From positions 6,521,814 to 6,585,813 of the forward strand of contig NC_021684.1 of assembly GCF_000247815.1 (NCBI RefSeq): 64,000 nt of DNA, given 5' to 3'. Source of the DNA: Ficedula albicollis. Lineage: Eukaryota > Chordata > Aves > Passeriformes > Muscicapidae. Numbering within the stretch: the stretch's first letter is position 1; the number at the start of each line of letters is the position of its first letter. The translations under genes were made by a program, and so were the position numbers. A model generated the notes under the pieces. The model was not told where the DNA came from, searched no databases, and saw only the letters and a program-made list of their open reading frames with translations. Shown one piece after another: positions 1-14,184 of this stretch.

Positions 1-3000
1 TAGGCAGGGCTGCAGACAAGTCCAAATCCAAAGCTCAGGCTGTGCCAAAAAGGACCACCCTCAATTCTGGAGCAACCTGCCCCAGCGGGCAGGATGGAGT
101 ACAGCTGTCCTGGAGCTAAACAACAGCAAGGGCTTTGCAAGCATGGAATGATGAGAGGCAGACAAGTCCTGTGAGTTTAGGAGTTACCAGCAGATCAAGC
201 AGAAAGGGCTCCATGTTCAAAGCCAGACTGCACAGGGACTTTGAGCAAGCTCATCTCCATGACAGGGAGGTGGAACTCAATCCTCTTTAAGGTCCATTCC
301 AACCATTCTATAGTTCTGTGATGACACAGATTGTGAAGCAGATCAGAATAAAAACTTGATTCACTGAAGACAGAGAGAGGACAAAGTTTCAGCTGCCACG
401 TGGGATTTGATGAAACAAAAATGCTCCTCTAAGGCCCAAGGAAGGAAGGGCATCACAGCCCCAACCTGCCCACTGATGTCCAACTGCTCCATCACTCTGG
501 GCTGTGTGGGGAGTGCCAGTGCTCCAAACCCCTCTGTCTCAAGCAGCATGGAAATGCCAGGGGTGCACCCCGTGCCCATCACCTCTTCATGTGGGCAGGA
601 AGGCTTTCAGCACCCTGCCATGCCCAGGCTGGTGTTGGAGCTGTGGCAAAGGGAGATCCCACATCAAGCACACAGCTCTGTGATGCACCCCGAGATGCCA
701 GCCCACATGGCTGAGCTCCCCACTCACAATTACACATCTGCCCCTTCCTCTGGCCTTTTCATCATCCCAGACATGCAATATCAACTACACCTGGCAACAG
801 CCTCTCATTTACCTTCCCAAGGGTTGAAAGAACCTGGCCAATATTTATAGCAGCAAATCAAGCCAGTAGTACACTAGCTGCTTTGAGAAAAATAGCTGAG
901 GCTTTTCTGAGTCCAGGTCTATTTATTATTCATCAAATTGGATTCCAGCTTCCCTCTTCAATTTTATGTGTTGTTTTTCCTAACATATGGATTTTAGTTT
1001 ATGAGGAGGTTTCACTTAAGGATTAAAAGATAGGACACAGAAAAGCAAAACAGGAGGAAGGAAAACAGAATGATTAAAAAGGCATTCTGTAAAAACGACA
1101 ACATTTTCAGCAAACAAAATTTACCTTTGCAGAAACCAGCAAAGGCCAGGACATCAAAAAAAGTGACAGTGTACATTTTTTATTAATTACTTCATATGAA
1201 TTACTCAATGGATCAAGAACCCCGTTTAACCAACACCTCTACCAGAGCTAAAGTACCTCAACTGACAGGAAGTGTCCCAAATTGGCTTTGGGACCAAGTG
1301 TCCTGAAGTCACCCAGAAGGATCCCTCTGGGAGGGCTGGGGAGGCAGGAGAGGCAGGAAAAGACACTTGGCTGATGCAAGGCTCCTGCTTGGAGCACCTT
1401 GCTCTCCTGTCAGCCACCTGAGCACATCTGACAGAGCCAGCTGACCACAGGGCTGTGAGAAAAAGATGGGATCTGCAACTGAATTACCACATCTATTTTC
1501 TCCAGGGCTTGACCAGGACTGAGTCATGCCAAGAGGAGGCTTTGAGCAGGGTCTGGACCTGGGCAGATAAAACCAGTGTTATTTGTGTGTGTTACTTGAA
1601 TCAGCCAGAGAGAAAAGTGCACTGCGCATCAACCCTGCAAAATAAATACAGCACTGCAGAGGCTTACCCAGGAGAGATGTCCTGGGAAATGCTCTCCTCC
1701 ATCCATCATTGCCCAGGGAGAAGAAACCACAGTGCAAGAACCAGCCATGGCCAGAGGAGAGATGCCAAGGCACAGCACACCCTGTGCCCAACCCAGACAC
1801 TGTGGTGGTGGCTGGAGCAGAGTGCCTAGCACTACACAGGGCTGGGAGTGAAATGACAAGATCAGATCTTTCTGGGATTGTTCCTCCTAGGTCTTCCTCT
1901 TTTCCCTTAGAGAAAGGCATCCTCACAGCAGAACAATACTTCTGTCTCAGAGGTGGAAGAAAAGGTAACCAAGCAAGGCAGAACTGACTACAGTTATATA
2001 CCACTTGGCATGAGGCTGCAGTGAGCACATGGTCCCTTCCCCCTGCACCAGGGACCAAATGCTGTGGGGTCAGGGTAAGAATTACCCACACGTGCACAAC
2101 TAGACTCTCTACAGTGCTGCCAAGCCCTGAATAGAGAGGGAAACAACCAGGAGAGCTTCTTCCCTGAAAGACTGAGCAGAGTCTTTTGGGAGAGCTACCA
2201 TAAGGGCTCTGAGGCAGTCAGGCAGGCATTCCCCATTTCCCTGGTTACTCCACCAACGAATGCTCTCTCCCTTGTGTTACAGGTGTTCTCCACTGCTGCA
2301 GGATCACGTCAGGACAAGCTCTGCAGTCCCCAGGGCTTGAGCAAGTGCAAGTCAGACAGGCAGAGCCTGAGTGTGTCTCTTCCATGCCAAGGGGAAGGAG
2401 AGACAGCAAGAACCACTTAAATGAAGAAAAACAAGTTCACAAAAGGGGTGCTGCTTCATGGAATCAGGTCCACCACAAAAATCCAAACCCAATACCAGGA
2501 TGTTGGTGGGAAGAAGGCTCCAGAGCAGGCTTAGGATGGAAGACCAGGAAGAGGAGAGAGCAGCACGGGACCATGATTGAAACAAGAAGAACCAGGCTGA
2601 GGAAGACACCAGGAAAGGCAAGAGACACCTCCAGAGCAAGAAACAGATGGTCCAAAATGACAGGCAGGTCCTTGCACGTCACGTCAGGCACCCTGGGAAA
2701 ACATTCACTGCTGACATTTCACACCTACACAAGGCTGCATCATCACATCTCAACCGCATCCTTGCTGCATTTGTCCCCAGTGCCAGGTCCTCCAGCCCAG
2801 ATCTCCAGAATTAGACTTCAGGTCTGTTCCCTGGAGAGTCTAAATGAAGATCTGTGTGTGAGGGAAGGGAGTCCAGTTCAATTGTTTTGTTGTTCTGAAG
2901 AGCTGCTGTGCCTGAGACACTTCTGCCCTGGAGGTCTCCAATTTATTTGGTCACTTTTCCCTTGCTGTTCAGTCCAGGGCGAAAATTCACAAGGATTTTC

Positions 3001-6000
3001 CAGGGGCACAAAAGCTCCTGAATTCTCCTTGATTTCCTCTTCAATCCAAGGCTTGTGGTGAAGGGTCACATCTCCCAGAAGGGAACACTATGAACATCAA
3101 CGAGTCATTTTGTCATCCAGGGCCAGAGGGGAAGGATGGAAGTGTCACTAGCCAAGCAGGTAATGTCACAGCAACAGCTTGCCAAGCAAGAGTGTGTGAT
3201 TTAGAGAGCCTTTTCCTTCTTGGCATCTTAGAAATTAGCTCTGATGTCCTAATGCCTTGATCATTCAAGAGTTTATCTTCCTCCATCTTCACGAGCTTCA
3301 ACATAGGACAAACTGAGCTGCTTCTTACTTGACTGAAAAAATGCTGAGTAAAACAAGGTGAGTAGGATTTGGGAACTGGGAAAAAATGGATTCAGATCTT
3401 AGTGGAAGCAAGAGGAAGTCGCACCTTGGTGATTTTTCCACCAAGGGAAAAATCTCAGCACTGCCCTGACCAAAGTCAGGCTAAATCTGTGATGGGCTCA
3501 GGGTAAAGGAAGTGACAATTTTACAAAATTGCTGTTCACCCAAATCTTTCACCCAACTTCACTCAGTAGATGTTGGCTGGCAGCAAATCCCATCTTACTG
3601 ATGTTGCAGAATGACGCCATCAAAGTGCTAAATTGACTCCCAACATTTCCACCTTTGGTAAAGAAAATTTTCCCCAATGCTACCCAATGAGAAGTCTATT
3701 ATATATCAACAACAGCAGAGAAATCATAACTACTTGTCCTTTGGAAGGCTAAGAACAACTAAGCAATAAGAAACAAGCAATTTCAAACAGGACAATAAAT
3801 TTTCTCTTTGTCATTAAAAAATGTTTTTCACCTCAAAGACCCCAAAGGTCTCTAAACATGAATGAAAACCAGGAAATTGCTGCTTGATTCCTCCTCCATA
3901 ACACTACTGAGTATATGGAAACATCTATGGCACCTATGTAACAGGAAAACAAATCAGAATTACCTCTAAAAGAACAATGAGGCTCCGAATGAGGCTCCGC
4001 GCTCCCGATAACGGATGTGGCCATTACACCTAATACGTGCATTGCAAAATGAGTTTGTGCTAATGGCAATTAATACCTCCCACTCCAAAACATTTCTATC
4101 AGATCTGGAGCCTGCTGGAAAACAAAGGCACTTTTTATGGGAAAAGATTCACAGTTGTTTTCCTATATACACATGTCAAAATTGGAGCAGGAAATTAAGA
4201 AAGACAACTAATCAGAGAATGCAGTAGTGTAATTATTTCCACCAAGGTACTTGTCCATCCTTGCCCAGTTACTGTGTACTCTGGCATGGCTCACAACCCA
4301 CCTGGGTCCTGGGCAGAGGGAAAGTTTTGTGTGTAGCATGTACTTCAAACACTTCCTTAACACCTGCAACAGGTATGACACATTTCCAAGAGCTGTCAGC
4401 TCTTCCTCAGCTCTCAAGCACCTCAAAAAGGCAGTCAGCATTTCTTCTAGACCCACCTCAGTTCCTGATGGAAGGTACATAACCATGGCACACTCAGCAC
4501 TGCTTCCAGTGACATCAGCTCCTTCAGCTTGGCAGCCAAGAAGGAGTTGTACTGACCTGGCTTGTAAGATTTAATAACTGTTAGACCTCTGAAACACAAA
4601 TAAGCTTGTGGAGATACACTGTATGGGCTTTGAGAAGAGCAGGCATGTGCCCTGGTCTGAGGACATTCTTGCTGCAGTAAAACCCATCTCCTTCCACAAG
4701 AGCTTACACCAGTTAAGTGTTTCCTAACAGTGCAGATGTTCTGTTCCAGAAAACTGGGGTGAAGCTGGAGGGCCACACTCCCTAGCCTTTACTCACCATA
4801 TTCTGAGTGGTATTTTCAACTCCACAACATGAAACCTCACTCTCTAAAGCAGTACAGAGATTCCAAGCATGGGGTCCAGGGGAAGCAAATAGTTGAAGTG
4901 AGCCAGCCCAGAGGCTTTCCACAAGCATTATGCACCAAAGACAAGTTATTGCAAGCTTCCCTTCATAGCCAGGCATCACCCAGCTCACCCAGCCACACCA
5001 CAACAACCACCTGGTAAACTCATTTCTACTCAAACCTGAAAGCTTTTGTTGCAGAAGGCTCAACTGAGGGCATTTTGATAAGAGATGGCATTTAAGATAA
5101 GAGAAGGTATGATAATCTCCTGATTACACCTCCCATGCAGCCTAATCTGTCCCCACAATCTGCACACAGAGACCACCAAAGCACTGTTCCCACACCACTG
5201 GATGATCCACAGACCCCCAGGCACGATCCAAGGAGAGCTGGGTGATGAAGGGCAGATGAAGTGCACACAGCTTGGCCAACCTCACCTGCCTTTGATCTGC
5301 AACTTATTGTCTTGGCATGGTTTAGGGAGCTAATCCTCCCCTGTGGCTGGGGGAGGACACTGACCTCCCCAGCTTCCTTCAGCTGCACAGCCCCACACAG
5401 CATGGGGTGGGGGGAACTGAGCTGCCTGGGGGCAGGTCAAGCTCACAAGCTCAGGGAAAGTGTTGAGCATGTTCAAATTGTGTGGATTTTGCCTGAAATC
5501 CTTCTACTCCACAGCAGCCAGCCTAAGCAGCAGGAGCCTCACCTCCTGGCTCCTTCCCCTGCCTATTGCAGCAGCCTCTCCTGAGCCACCCTGGGCAATG
5601 GTGAAAGTGCAGAGGTCACCCCAAACACATTAGAGAAAGATGTAACACTGCCTGAGCAATCCACTTTGTGCAAAGAGGTGTAACACAACCAACCAGGGCA
5701 GATCCCATCCAGCACAGGCTTATCTCATCTCCATGGGTCAGGTTTGAGAGATGACTCCACACTGCACGTTATCAGGAACACACCACGTATGGCACTTGCT
5801 GGACAACAGGAGATGCTTTCTCTTGCACTGTACAAGTCACCAAGCCACACAGCATTAATGGCAGAAGACCTTACTGCCATCCCCCATCCCAGCATCCTGC
5901 TTGGAATGGCAGATTCCCACCAGCCTTGGCTGATCAGAGCAATGGGAGAGCAGTGAGAGGCTGGGAAGGAAAACTTAAATTTGGGATTTGCACCTGAAGC

Positions 6001-8840
6001 CCACCACCAGGGAAACCAGTCCCAAAGTGGCAACAGTCTGTTCCACATCTGATCCTTGAGGAAAGGCGTGGTTGTCAGGAACTGCAAATTCTATTAGCAT
6101 ATTCGGGGGAGCCAAGAAAATGGACTTGAAGCAGGGACATACTCCTGGTCACTCAGCACAACACAATAGGGATAAAGGCCTTTTATCAAAGATGCAATCT
6201 GCAGGGAAGGAAAAGGGAGAGAATGTTCCCTCCCTTCTCAGAGGTCTCCAGTGAACCTAACAGGCATGAAACCCTTAGGAGAGAGTGGAAGAAGTAAGAC
6301 AAAATCCAAGGGTAGAAACCATCCTGTGAAGAGTCAACAAGGGAGGAGGTTTGGTGTGGGAGACAAGAAAGCCTCTTGAGAAAGGGCTCAAGAGATGAGC
6401 CATAAGATGCACAGGAAATGAAACAGCACCCAGAGCTCTTCACCTGGGCTGTCACCCAACCAAACACATTTCAACACGGCCATGAGCTATTTCCTCAGCC
6501 AAGCTCAGACACTGGTGAGGGATGCAGGCAACTGTGAGGACATGTCTTTAGGATGCTGTTCTGCAATCTCCAAAGAGACTGGCTCACCCTCAGCAGCCTC
6601 TGTTTTAACTGACATTTCCATCTTCTGGACTGTAACAACAGAAGGAAGAACATCACCACACTGGGGTTTCCTGCAGCTTTCCTCACCAGCAGGTCTTTCA
6701 TAGTAACTCTGGTACCCCTTAGTTTTGACTTCCACACCACCCTTTTCACAGAAGTATTATCCCTGACTATGGAGAAAAAGGCCTAGGTCTCCAGGGTCAA
6801 GACACCAGCTCCAGCTCAGGACAGTGAGTCCAGAGCCAAATCAAACTTTTGCTGCCACACCACATCCCTACCCAGTGCCCAAATTCTGGGGTGCCTTCCA
6901 GCAGGCAAAACCACAAGTGTCCCAAGGGATGGCCAAAAGAAACAGAGACACAGGTGCTGATCTTGGCTCAGCCAGTGCAGCTGCAAAGCTGAGCTCCACA
7001 CAGGCTGCAAAAGCCAGCTGAGGCGGTGGCAGAACAGCTGGATGCTCCAGCCATGCCACACTCCCACTGCCAGCAGCACCCAGCCAGCTCCAACCAAACC
7101 TGCCTCACCATCTCCCTGCTGCAGGTCACAGCACAACCACCAGGCAAATGCCACAGTCTGAATCAAGTCACTCCACCTTCCAGTGAGTCAGGATCCCTGT
7201 CCATGAAGAGGGAGTGTGACCTCTCCTATCTCACAGGTCTCCAGCAAAGGTCCCAAGGATACCTGTACAATGCTGGGATTATGAGACAGCCCATCTATGT
7301 GACAGCTTCCATCAGACAGGAGAGCAGAGAAACCTTCCAGCAAGGATGTGGTCTGGGTCAAGGAAGGATTATCAACTGGAGGAGAGAACTGTTCACTGTC
7401 CCAGACTCCTGGATGTAGTTTGATTCACACACACACCAGCACACACAAGTGGTACATGTTTTTCCCTCCAGCCCTGTGATGTCACACAGGACTGGCCCTG
7501 AAATCCTTTTGAAAGGGGTTTTGCAAAACCCACCAACTGGGACCTCAGCTGTGGGGCCTGCAGAAGCCCATGACTGCCAGGGTGTGATGGCAAACACGGT
7601 GCACACAGTTCTCAGTCAGGTCAGGCTTTTTGAAAAGCTACAGGAAAGTAGAGGCAAACAAAAATCAGAGTGGGCCCATAGTCACTGCTAAGCTTTTCAG
7701 GGGGCTGCAGCCATGTCCTACCTCTTAAATTTTCACATCTATTGCTTTCCTTAGCATTCCTGACATGTATACCTGGCTTTACCTGGCTGTCATGCTAGAG
7801 GGTGATGAGAAGTTTCCAAGGGCATGTCACACTCTGGGCCAGAGTCTATACCACCTGATGGACTTCAGCCCTGCATGAGAACAAAGACAACAAAATTAAA
7901 CACAACCTCCCAAAGCCTCCTGGAAAAAACATCTTTCACGCTTTGCACCACCAGCCTTTCTTTTTTCAGACGTGTCAGGAAATGCCATTTGACAACCAGC
8001 TGCAGGGACAACATACAACATATCCTGCAAGGACACAAGGCAGCTTTATATCCAGGCAGGATGAAAATTCATGCAAAGGAAAGGCTTAGGAAAAAGGAAA
8101 AACAGTGTTGTGACTGAGAGGAAAGGAGGCATTACAGCCTCTCCAGCACAACACTCCTGTAGATGATCACAAAGATGCTGTGTTGAGTCAAGAACAATTT
8201 CACTGCTGTGTCTCTGCACTCACATGTTTTGCATCTGGACACCTCATCAGAGCTGATAACCGTGGAAGGAGCCTCCTGAGCCATCTGGCCCCAGTCCCAG
8301 CTCTGAACAACCTTCATGTAGGTACCTGATCTCTCCTTCAGTGAGGCAAAGCTCCCAGGCAGCCAGCTGGGACTTCACTACTCAATCTGAGCAGCTGGGA
8401 AGGCGAAGGGTAAAATCCCTTCCAAAATCCCTTTTGTTTAGCCACAGGGGCTCATTTTAACTAACCCCAGGGATTTCAGTGGAGTTACTAGTTAAAGTGG
8501 TGCAGATAGATGTGGATGGATTACAGCAGCACTGCTAAGTTTGCTAAGGAGCTGGCTTCAGAAGAACTGATGCAAATTGTTCTTAAGAACAATTTCCATG
8601 CAGCTTAAGAGTGAGCAACAGCAAGAAAGGAAAAAAAAACCAAAACTTTAATTAAATAGTTAAATCATAAAATTTCTCACTGGATGAAAACAAAGATTGC
8701 TCAGCAGGAAAAAAGCAAGGGATCCTAAGGAGAGGAGTGGCAAACACAGGGTAGCTCTGCACATTCCAGCAACCACAGCTCTTCAAAAGCCCTGAGGTGA
8801 TTCATGCCTTGGGGAAAGCAGAAATACCTGGGGAGGAGGT
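1..8840. other. Intergenic DNA downstream of POC1A, no gene recognised
   Basis: All open frames here are short, overlapping on both strands and without recognisable domains or splice-supported homology. The longest (2345-3061 plus, 238 codons) has no protein-like composition. One CR1 tail lies near 262-325. Otherwise I see nothing that can be named. Confidence 0.7.
262..325 (+). mobile_element. CR1 retrotransposon 3' tail
   Basis: TTTAAGGTCCATTCCAACCA followed by TTCTATAGTTCTGTGATG matches the CR1 3' end and its short terminal repeats. Only the last 60 or so bases are recognisable. Confidence 0.75.
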
Positions 8841-9180
8841 GGAGCTGGATCCACCATCTCCCTGGTGGGCAGGAAAGGAAAGTCTCACCGGTCTGTGCAG
8901 GCAGGAGGGGTTCAGGAGGATGGAAGCAGGTTACAGGGAGCTACAGGAGAGGTAAGTATGCCACACATCAGGAATAAAGCAGGTTCATTGCTGCCGAGGC
9001 TGGGGGAAGACGCTCGCAGTGAGCGGCGTTTGGTCCAGGGTGCTGGGAAGGTGATGAAGGATAAGAAGGAGTCCTGGGACATTAAATTAATTCTGGGATA
9101 AGAATCACAGGCATGCTTTTAAAGTGGTTTCTGCAAGGCCACAGAATGCACTTGCCCCTGGGCTTGGTGGCTGCACTCTC
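8841..9180. other. Locally CpG-bearing spacer next to the nested duplication
   Basis: A short patch at about 8885-9030 has more CpG than its surroundings (CACCGG, GCCGAGG, GACGCTCGC, GAGCGGCG). I cannot tie it to a promoter or known repeat. Confidence 0.35.
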
Positions 9181-9753
9181 TTTCCACTCACTGCAGACAG
9201 ACAGACACACTGGCTCGAACCATGGGAGTCACAGTCCCTTTATCACTCACTCAGTCTCGAGCTCTCTGAACACCTTAGATACTACAGCATCCATTTCATG
9301 CCAGTCTTGAAGACAGGGAAAACCTTTTCCAGTGTCTGCTGGAGATTTATCATTTGGCATTTCAGCACCTTTCTACCTCCAGCCACTCTCCCAGAGCCTG
9401 GGCTCCCTGGACAGGGCCAGAACAGCTTGTTGCCGCCTCCAGCCACTCTCCCAGAGCCTGGGCTCCCAGGACAGGGCCAGAGCAGCTTGTTGCCCGTCTT
9501 TCCACTCACTGCAGACAGACAGACACACTGGCTCGAACCATGGGAGTCACAGTCCCTTTATCACTCACTCAGTCTCGAGCTCTCTGAACACCTTAGATAC
9601 TACAGCATCCATTTCATGCCAGTCTTGAAGACAGGGAAAACCTTTTCCAGTGTCTGCTGGAGATTTATCATTTGGCATTTCAGCACCTTTCTACCTCCAG
9701 CCACTCTCCCAGAGCCTGGGCTCCCTGGACAGGGCCAGAACAGCTTGTTGCCG
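9181..9753. repeat. Nested tandem duplication, order A-B-B-A-B, 318-bp period
   Basis: A (9181-9375), B (9376-9435), B' (9436-9498), A' (9499-9693), B'' (9694-9753). The B unit begins CCTCCAGCCACTCTCCCAGA. The copies differ at only a few positions. Both periods (318 and 60) are multiples of three, which explains a 251-codon open frame across the block. No known domain is encoded. Confidence 0.95.
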
Positions 9754-12700
9754 GATGAGTGGCAGCTGATTCCACAGCTCTTTGATCCACACTGTGAACT
9801 GCTGGGGTGGACTAAGGAAAGAGGATTTCAGCTGACCTTCATTAGCTCTCTGCTGCTCCCTTCCCAGCTTGTAAATTAGCAAGTATTTGCATCCAAAAGG
9901 CAGGTGAGCCAACCCTCTGGGGCTAGGACAGAGGCACTTTGCAGAAGGGGGCAAAGGTGCTTTCCATTTAAGTGAGAGGAGAAAAAGACTTTCCTGTCTA
10001 CCGGGGCCAGGCAGGAAAATCCAGCCAACACAGATGCAACCTGGCTTTCCACTCCCCTCTGGTGCCACAGTGCAATCCAGTACAGGGCTGGCCAAATGAC
10101 CACGTGAGATTTCAAAGCTGCCTCCCAACTTCAATAGGGGTGAGAGCAGGAAGGAAAACAGCCCCTCAATCCCCACACTGATTTTCATTGCTATTAAATA
10201 TAATCATCTCTGCTCTCTTTCATCTTCACTTCTCCTGTGAAAGCTGGCAATGAAGGCAGCACACAGTAAGGAGAGGCAGAGTGGGGGAATTGCAACAAAC
10301 CTCCAAAATGCACTGCTGACCCAGGGGCAGGGAGCACAGGAAACAGGGAAACCAACAGGCCCATTGCTATCAAAGGGTGGGAAAAGGGACAAGACACAGA
10401 AACTTGCTCAGCTTTGTTTCTTGCCCTCACCACAGCTGCAACGTCTCCAGTGCACTCTGAGCCTGCTCAACACTACCAAGAGCCCCTCTCAAAAGTATGC
10501 TAAGAATTTTCAGCATGTCTGCAGCAAAGAGCATGGACCACACCTCCCATCTCCCACCTGGGCTGCCAAATTTAGAACACCAATCTTATGGCCCACCCTT
10601 ATTTCTGGCCCTGCTTCACTGTGTGACCTGCAGGTACTCAGGCAAGAATTTCTGCTCCTGCCCCCATCACCTGGGCTGCTGTCAAGGTGTTTTCATGGAC
10701 AATCCACCCCTTTGTGCTCAGGTGAGCCCCTCTTCTGTCCAAAGATGCTGGGCTGATGGGAAAGGTTGGGCCAGCAGGCAGGTTTTCACTTTTTCTTCAG
10801 CACACCTTGCTCCAGACACTTTGTGGTAAGTGTTCCTTTTTAAGATCTATTGATTTCATAAATAATAGAGTAAAAGAAAAAAACATCACACAAACACACA
10901 GGACAAATAATCTCTCCCTAAGGAAGCAAACAGCAGCTACAAAGAAAAAAAAAATAGCCCAGTAGGCAAGCATTAGTCTTTAAGCAGGAGATCAAGTGGC
11001 ATTAAAGTTATTTGTTAACTAAACTTAACAGCACATAGATAGGGCCAGATTCAAACAGGTCACCTTAGGGGTCTTGCTCCACAAACAGGAGTCTTGAAGC
11101 CTGACTTTCTCATTCCAGGAGCACTCAGCAGTTTCTGCAACACCACAGCTACCTCTGTCTTGGTGCTACTGACTGATGTCCAGAGAGGACAAGTGCCAAA
11201 AGCCAACTCTTCATCCCTAACTCCTGAAAAAAGCTCCTGGCCTAGGGAACCCAACATGAATGAGAAACTTTTCCAGCCACAGGCCTGCATCAGAAGACTC
11301 TGACATAGAAATCAACACCTACTCCACCCAGGATGAAAAGAACAGTGTCTTCTGAAGAAACCACAGCCTAGAAGAACAAAAGGAAAAGGGTATTCCTAGG
11401 CTTTCACAGGATGAAAACCATCTCAGTTAACCCTGGTTAGCACAAGGTGCCTGCTTCACTACACAGACCAGGAGTAACAGGAGACAGGCAGAGCCTTTGT
11501 GGCTGTTACAGCATCTACACGTGGCAGAGTGGATTCACACAAGGGGAACAGCAATGCCCCCTCATCCCCTGCCCATACCATGCTGCCAGCAGGATCTCGT
11601 GGTGCCCAGCACACTCCAAGGTGCTCATTTCAGCTGAAACAGGCACAAGTCCTTCCTCCAGTGGCAAGATCTGCACACCAAAGCTCAGCTCTGGCTGTGA
11701 AAACGTGAGGAGAGAATCTGTGCCAAGAGCAGCCACCCCAGAGGGAAGCAAGGCCATGCAGGAGCTCCATCCAGGCAGCTGCTTAGCTTAACCCTTTCAG
11801 TCCCCAGCTGCAAGAACAGCTACCACCAGTGGCACATGCTCCACACAATCTCTTGCAATAAGCAGGATCAACCTCAGTAGCATTCCCCACTGGAAATTTG
11901 CAGAAAAATCCTTGTGCCACACAGAGCACCACTGTATTCTCAGCCTGCCTGGTCTCTGGAAGGCAGCAGTGAGTTATTAGCTGCATGGGAGGTGCCTGCA
12001 GGGAGCAGAAACAGCGAGGGAGAACAGGGGTGACAGGTTTTTGGCACTGGGTCGTGGCACTGATTCAAGCCTAGCATTTTTGTGACAACAGAATGGTGTG
12101 TTTCCAGGGATTATCCAGGCATTATCAGAGAGGAAGGGCTGGAGTGAGTATAAAGAAATCTAAAGGTGGTCACTGGGGAAAGATTTCCTTGCAGATGGCA
12201 AATTCCTAGCCTCGAGCAGTGGTCACCTGGTCTGTCTCAGCTGCAGCTAAGCAGAAAATGAGCCTCTGCCAGAACACGTCCAGGTGTTCCCAATGCTCAT
12301 CCCCCAGAAACCACCCCAGAGCACGCTCTCCCAGCTTGCTGGTTTAACAGTGTACCCTCACCTTTGCTCAGAATTGATACCAGATAGCTTCAAACTCCAC
12401 CTGAGGCGACAGCCACCACTTGTGCAGTGCAGCACAAAGGTTCTTCAGCACACCTTTACCAGCAGCACTGGCTGCTGTGCCACAAGGAGACAGGGAGAAA
12501 GTAAGGGATGCCAGAGACTGGTGCCCTGGAAGCCAATCACTCTCTTCAGCAACACCCCACATTCAAATCTCTGACAAGTTCTTCTTTAATGGAACCTGTA
12601 CCTCAACAGAGGAAGTAATTTATAGACATCTCCCCTGACAAGGAGAACAGGGGGACTGAGGAGTGATGGCTGCCTGCAGTGACAGCTCTGTTGCAGAGCT

Positions 12701-14184
12701 ACAAATCCCAGCTTTCCCTGAGACACATGTAAAACTTCCTACAGCACATTAAAACCAGGTCAAATACACAGAGGAATATCAATAAAAGAATCTTCTTTCC
12801 CAGCTTATTTCCTTTCCAAAACTACAGGTGATCAGGTCCTGCCACTTGAGAAGCACTTGCAGACCTACTGTTTCTAAAAGCAAGAGAAGAAACACAGCCC
12901 TGCTCTCACGTCAGAGTGACAAACATTTGTAAAACGATTCGCTTCCCTCCCCTCCTACTCACTCATGTTCCAAAAAAATTTAGTTCAAAAGCAGCTCTTT
13001 AAAGAGGTTATATAATAAGTGATTTGTACCACGAGGCTGGCTAGTTTTAGCCCAGCTACTTAGATCATAGTTGGATTTTATTTCCTGGTTAGCTGGCAGA
13101 CCCATGTCCAGTGACGAGCCTGTGGGCAGAGGATGCTCCTGGCCATTGCATTTCCCAGCCAGGAGAGTCAGTATCACAGTGTTCTGCTGCTTCTGCCTTT
13201 TCAGTAATGAGCTCTGCTGTTGATACTGTCCAATTCCAGCTCCCAGACAGGAAGGAAAGTGGGCAGTGCTTGAAGATTCCTACTTTTTCACAGATCACAG
13301 TTATGTTTAACATGCTCCATACTCACAGCAGCCAAAAAGCCATTTGCAGCAGCACTGGGCTCCCCAGGGGCCAATCTAGGCACAAAGAACCCTTGCTGAA
13401 AGTTTAGTGAGGTCATATGTCTGGCAAATGTAATGGCAACAAATTAAACTACTTTTCTAAGAACTTGGCTTCTACCCTGCCTTGGAGATCCAAAACAAAA
13501 TCCTTAACTCTTCGTAGCCTCCCCCTGTACAGAGCTCACCATAGGAGGTTTTCAAGGCAGGATTTGTCCTCAAGCAGTGCAGGGGCCATGTCAGCCCGAG
13601 GACAAGCCACAGGCTGCTCCTCATTTGGCTGCTCCACTGCTCCCCAAGTTAACAGCTTCACAAATGGGACACTGCTGATGTGCCCACATTAAAAAAAAAG
13701 ATCATGACTGTAAAAATAGAAGTGGGTTTAACTCATTCCAGAGGTTACTCTCTCCTCAGCACTCAAGAACTGCTTAGTGGACAAAGCATGGAGCCTCAGG
13801 ACAAGACAGGCAACAGGATTTGGGATCCTTAAGGGCTTTTTTTTTTTTGAGGTTGTTGCTCAATCTTTAAGCACAAGGACTAAAATGTAAATCTTGTCTT
13901 TTCCAAGCCTTGCCTGCCTCTCAAGCAATAGCCAGCCTTCAGAAATGCTGGTATGGTTTAAGTCCTATTCCAGGTAAGATGGTTGTGAGAAAACGAAGTT
14001 GCTGAGATTTAGGGCAAAGAAGGTAGATAATACTGTCAGAATCTTTTCAGATTACCTTTCTTGCCACTTTAATCATACAGAGGTTGTCAGATTGCCTCTC
14101 CTCCTGACTTCCCACACCCATCCACCCCGGCTTACCTCTACAACAACATGGAACAAGAAGTCCACAAAAGCAATTTTCCTGATC
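9754..14184. other. Intergenic DNA, no gene recognised
   Basis: Short overlapping open frames only, with no domain, RNA gene or mobile element that I recognise. A short (T)10-11 run occurs near 13839. Confidence 0.65.

Noticed and set aside
1579..2097. 172-codon minus-strand frame
   Set aside because: Several competing frames occupy the same interval on both strands, and none has a recognisable domain or codon pattern.
2345..3061. 238-codon plus-strand frame
   Set aside because: Low-information composition, overlapped by frames on the other strand, with no domain and no splice context.
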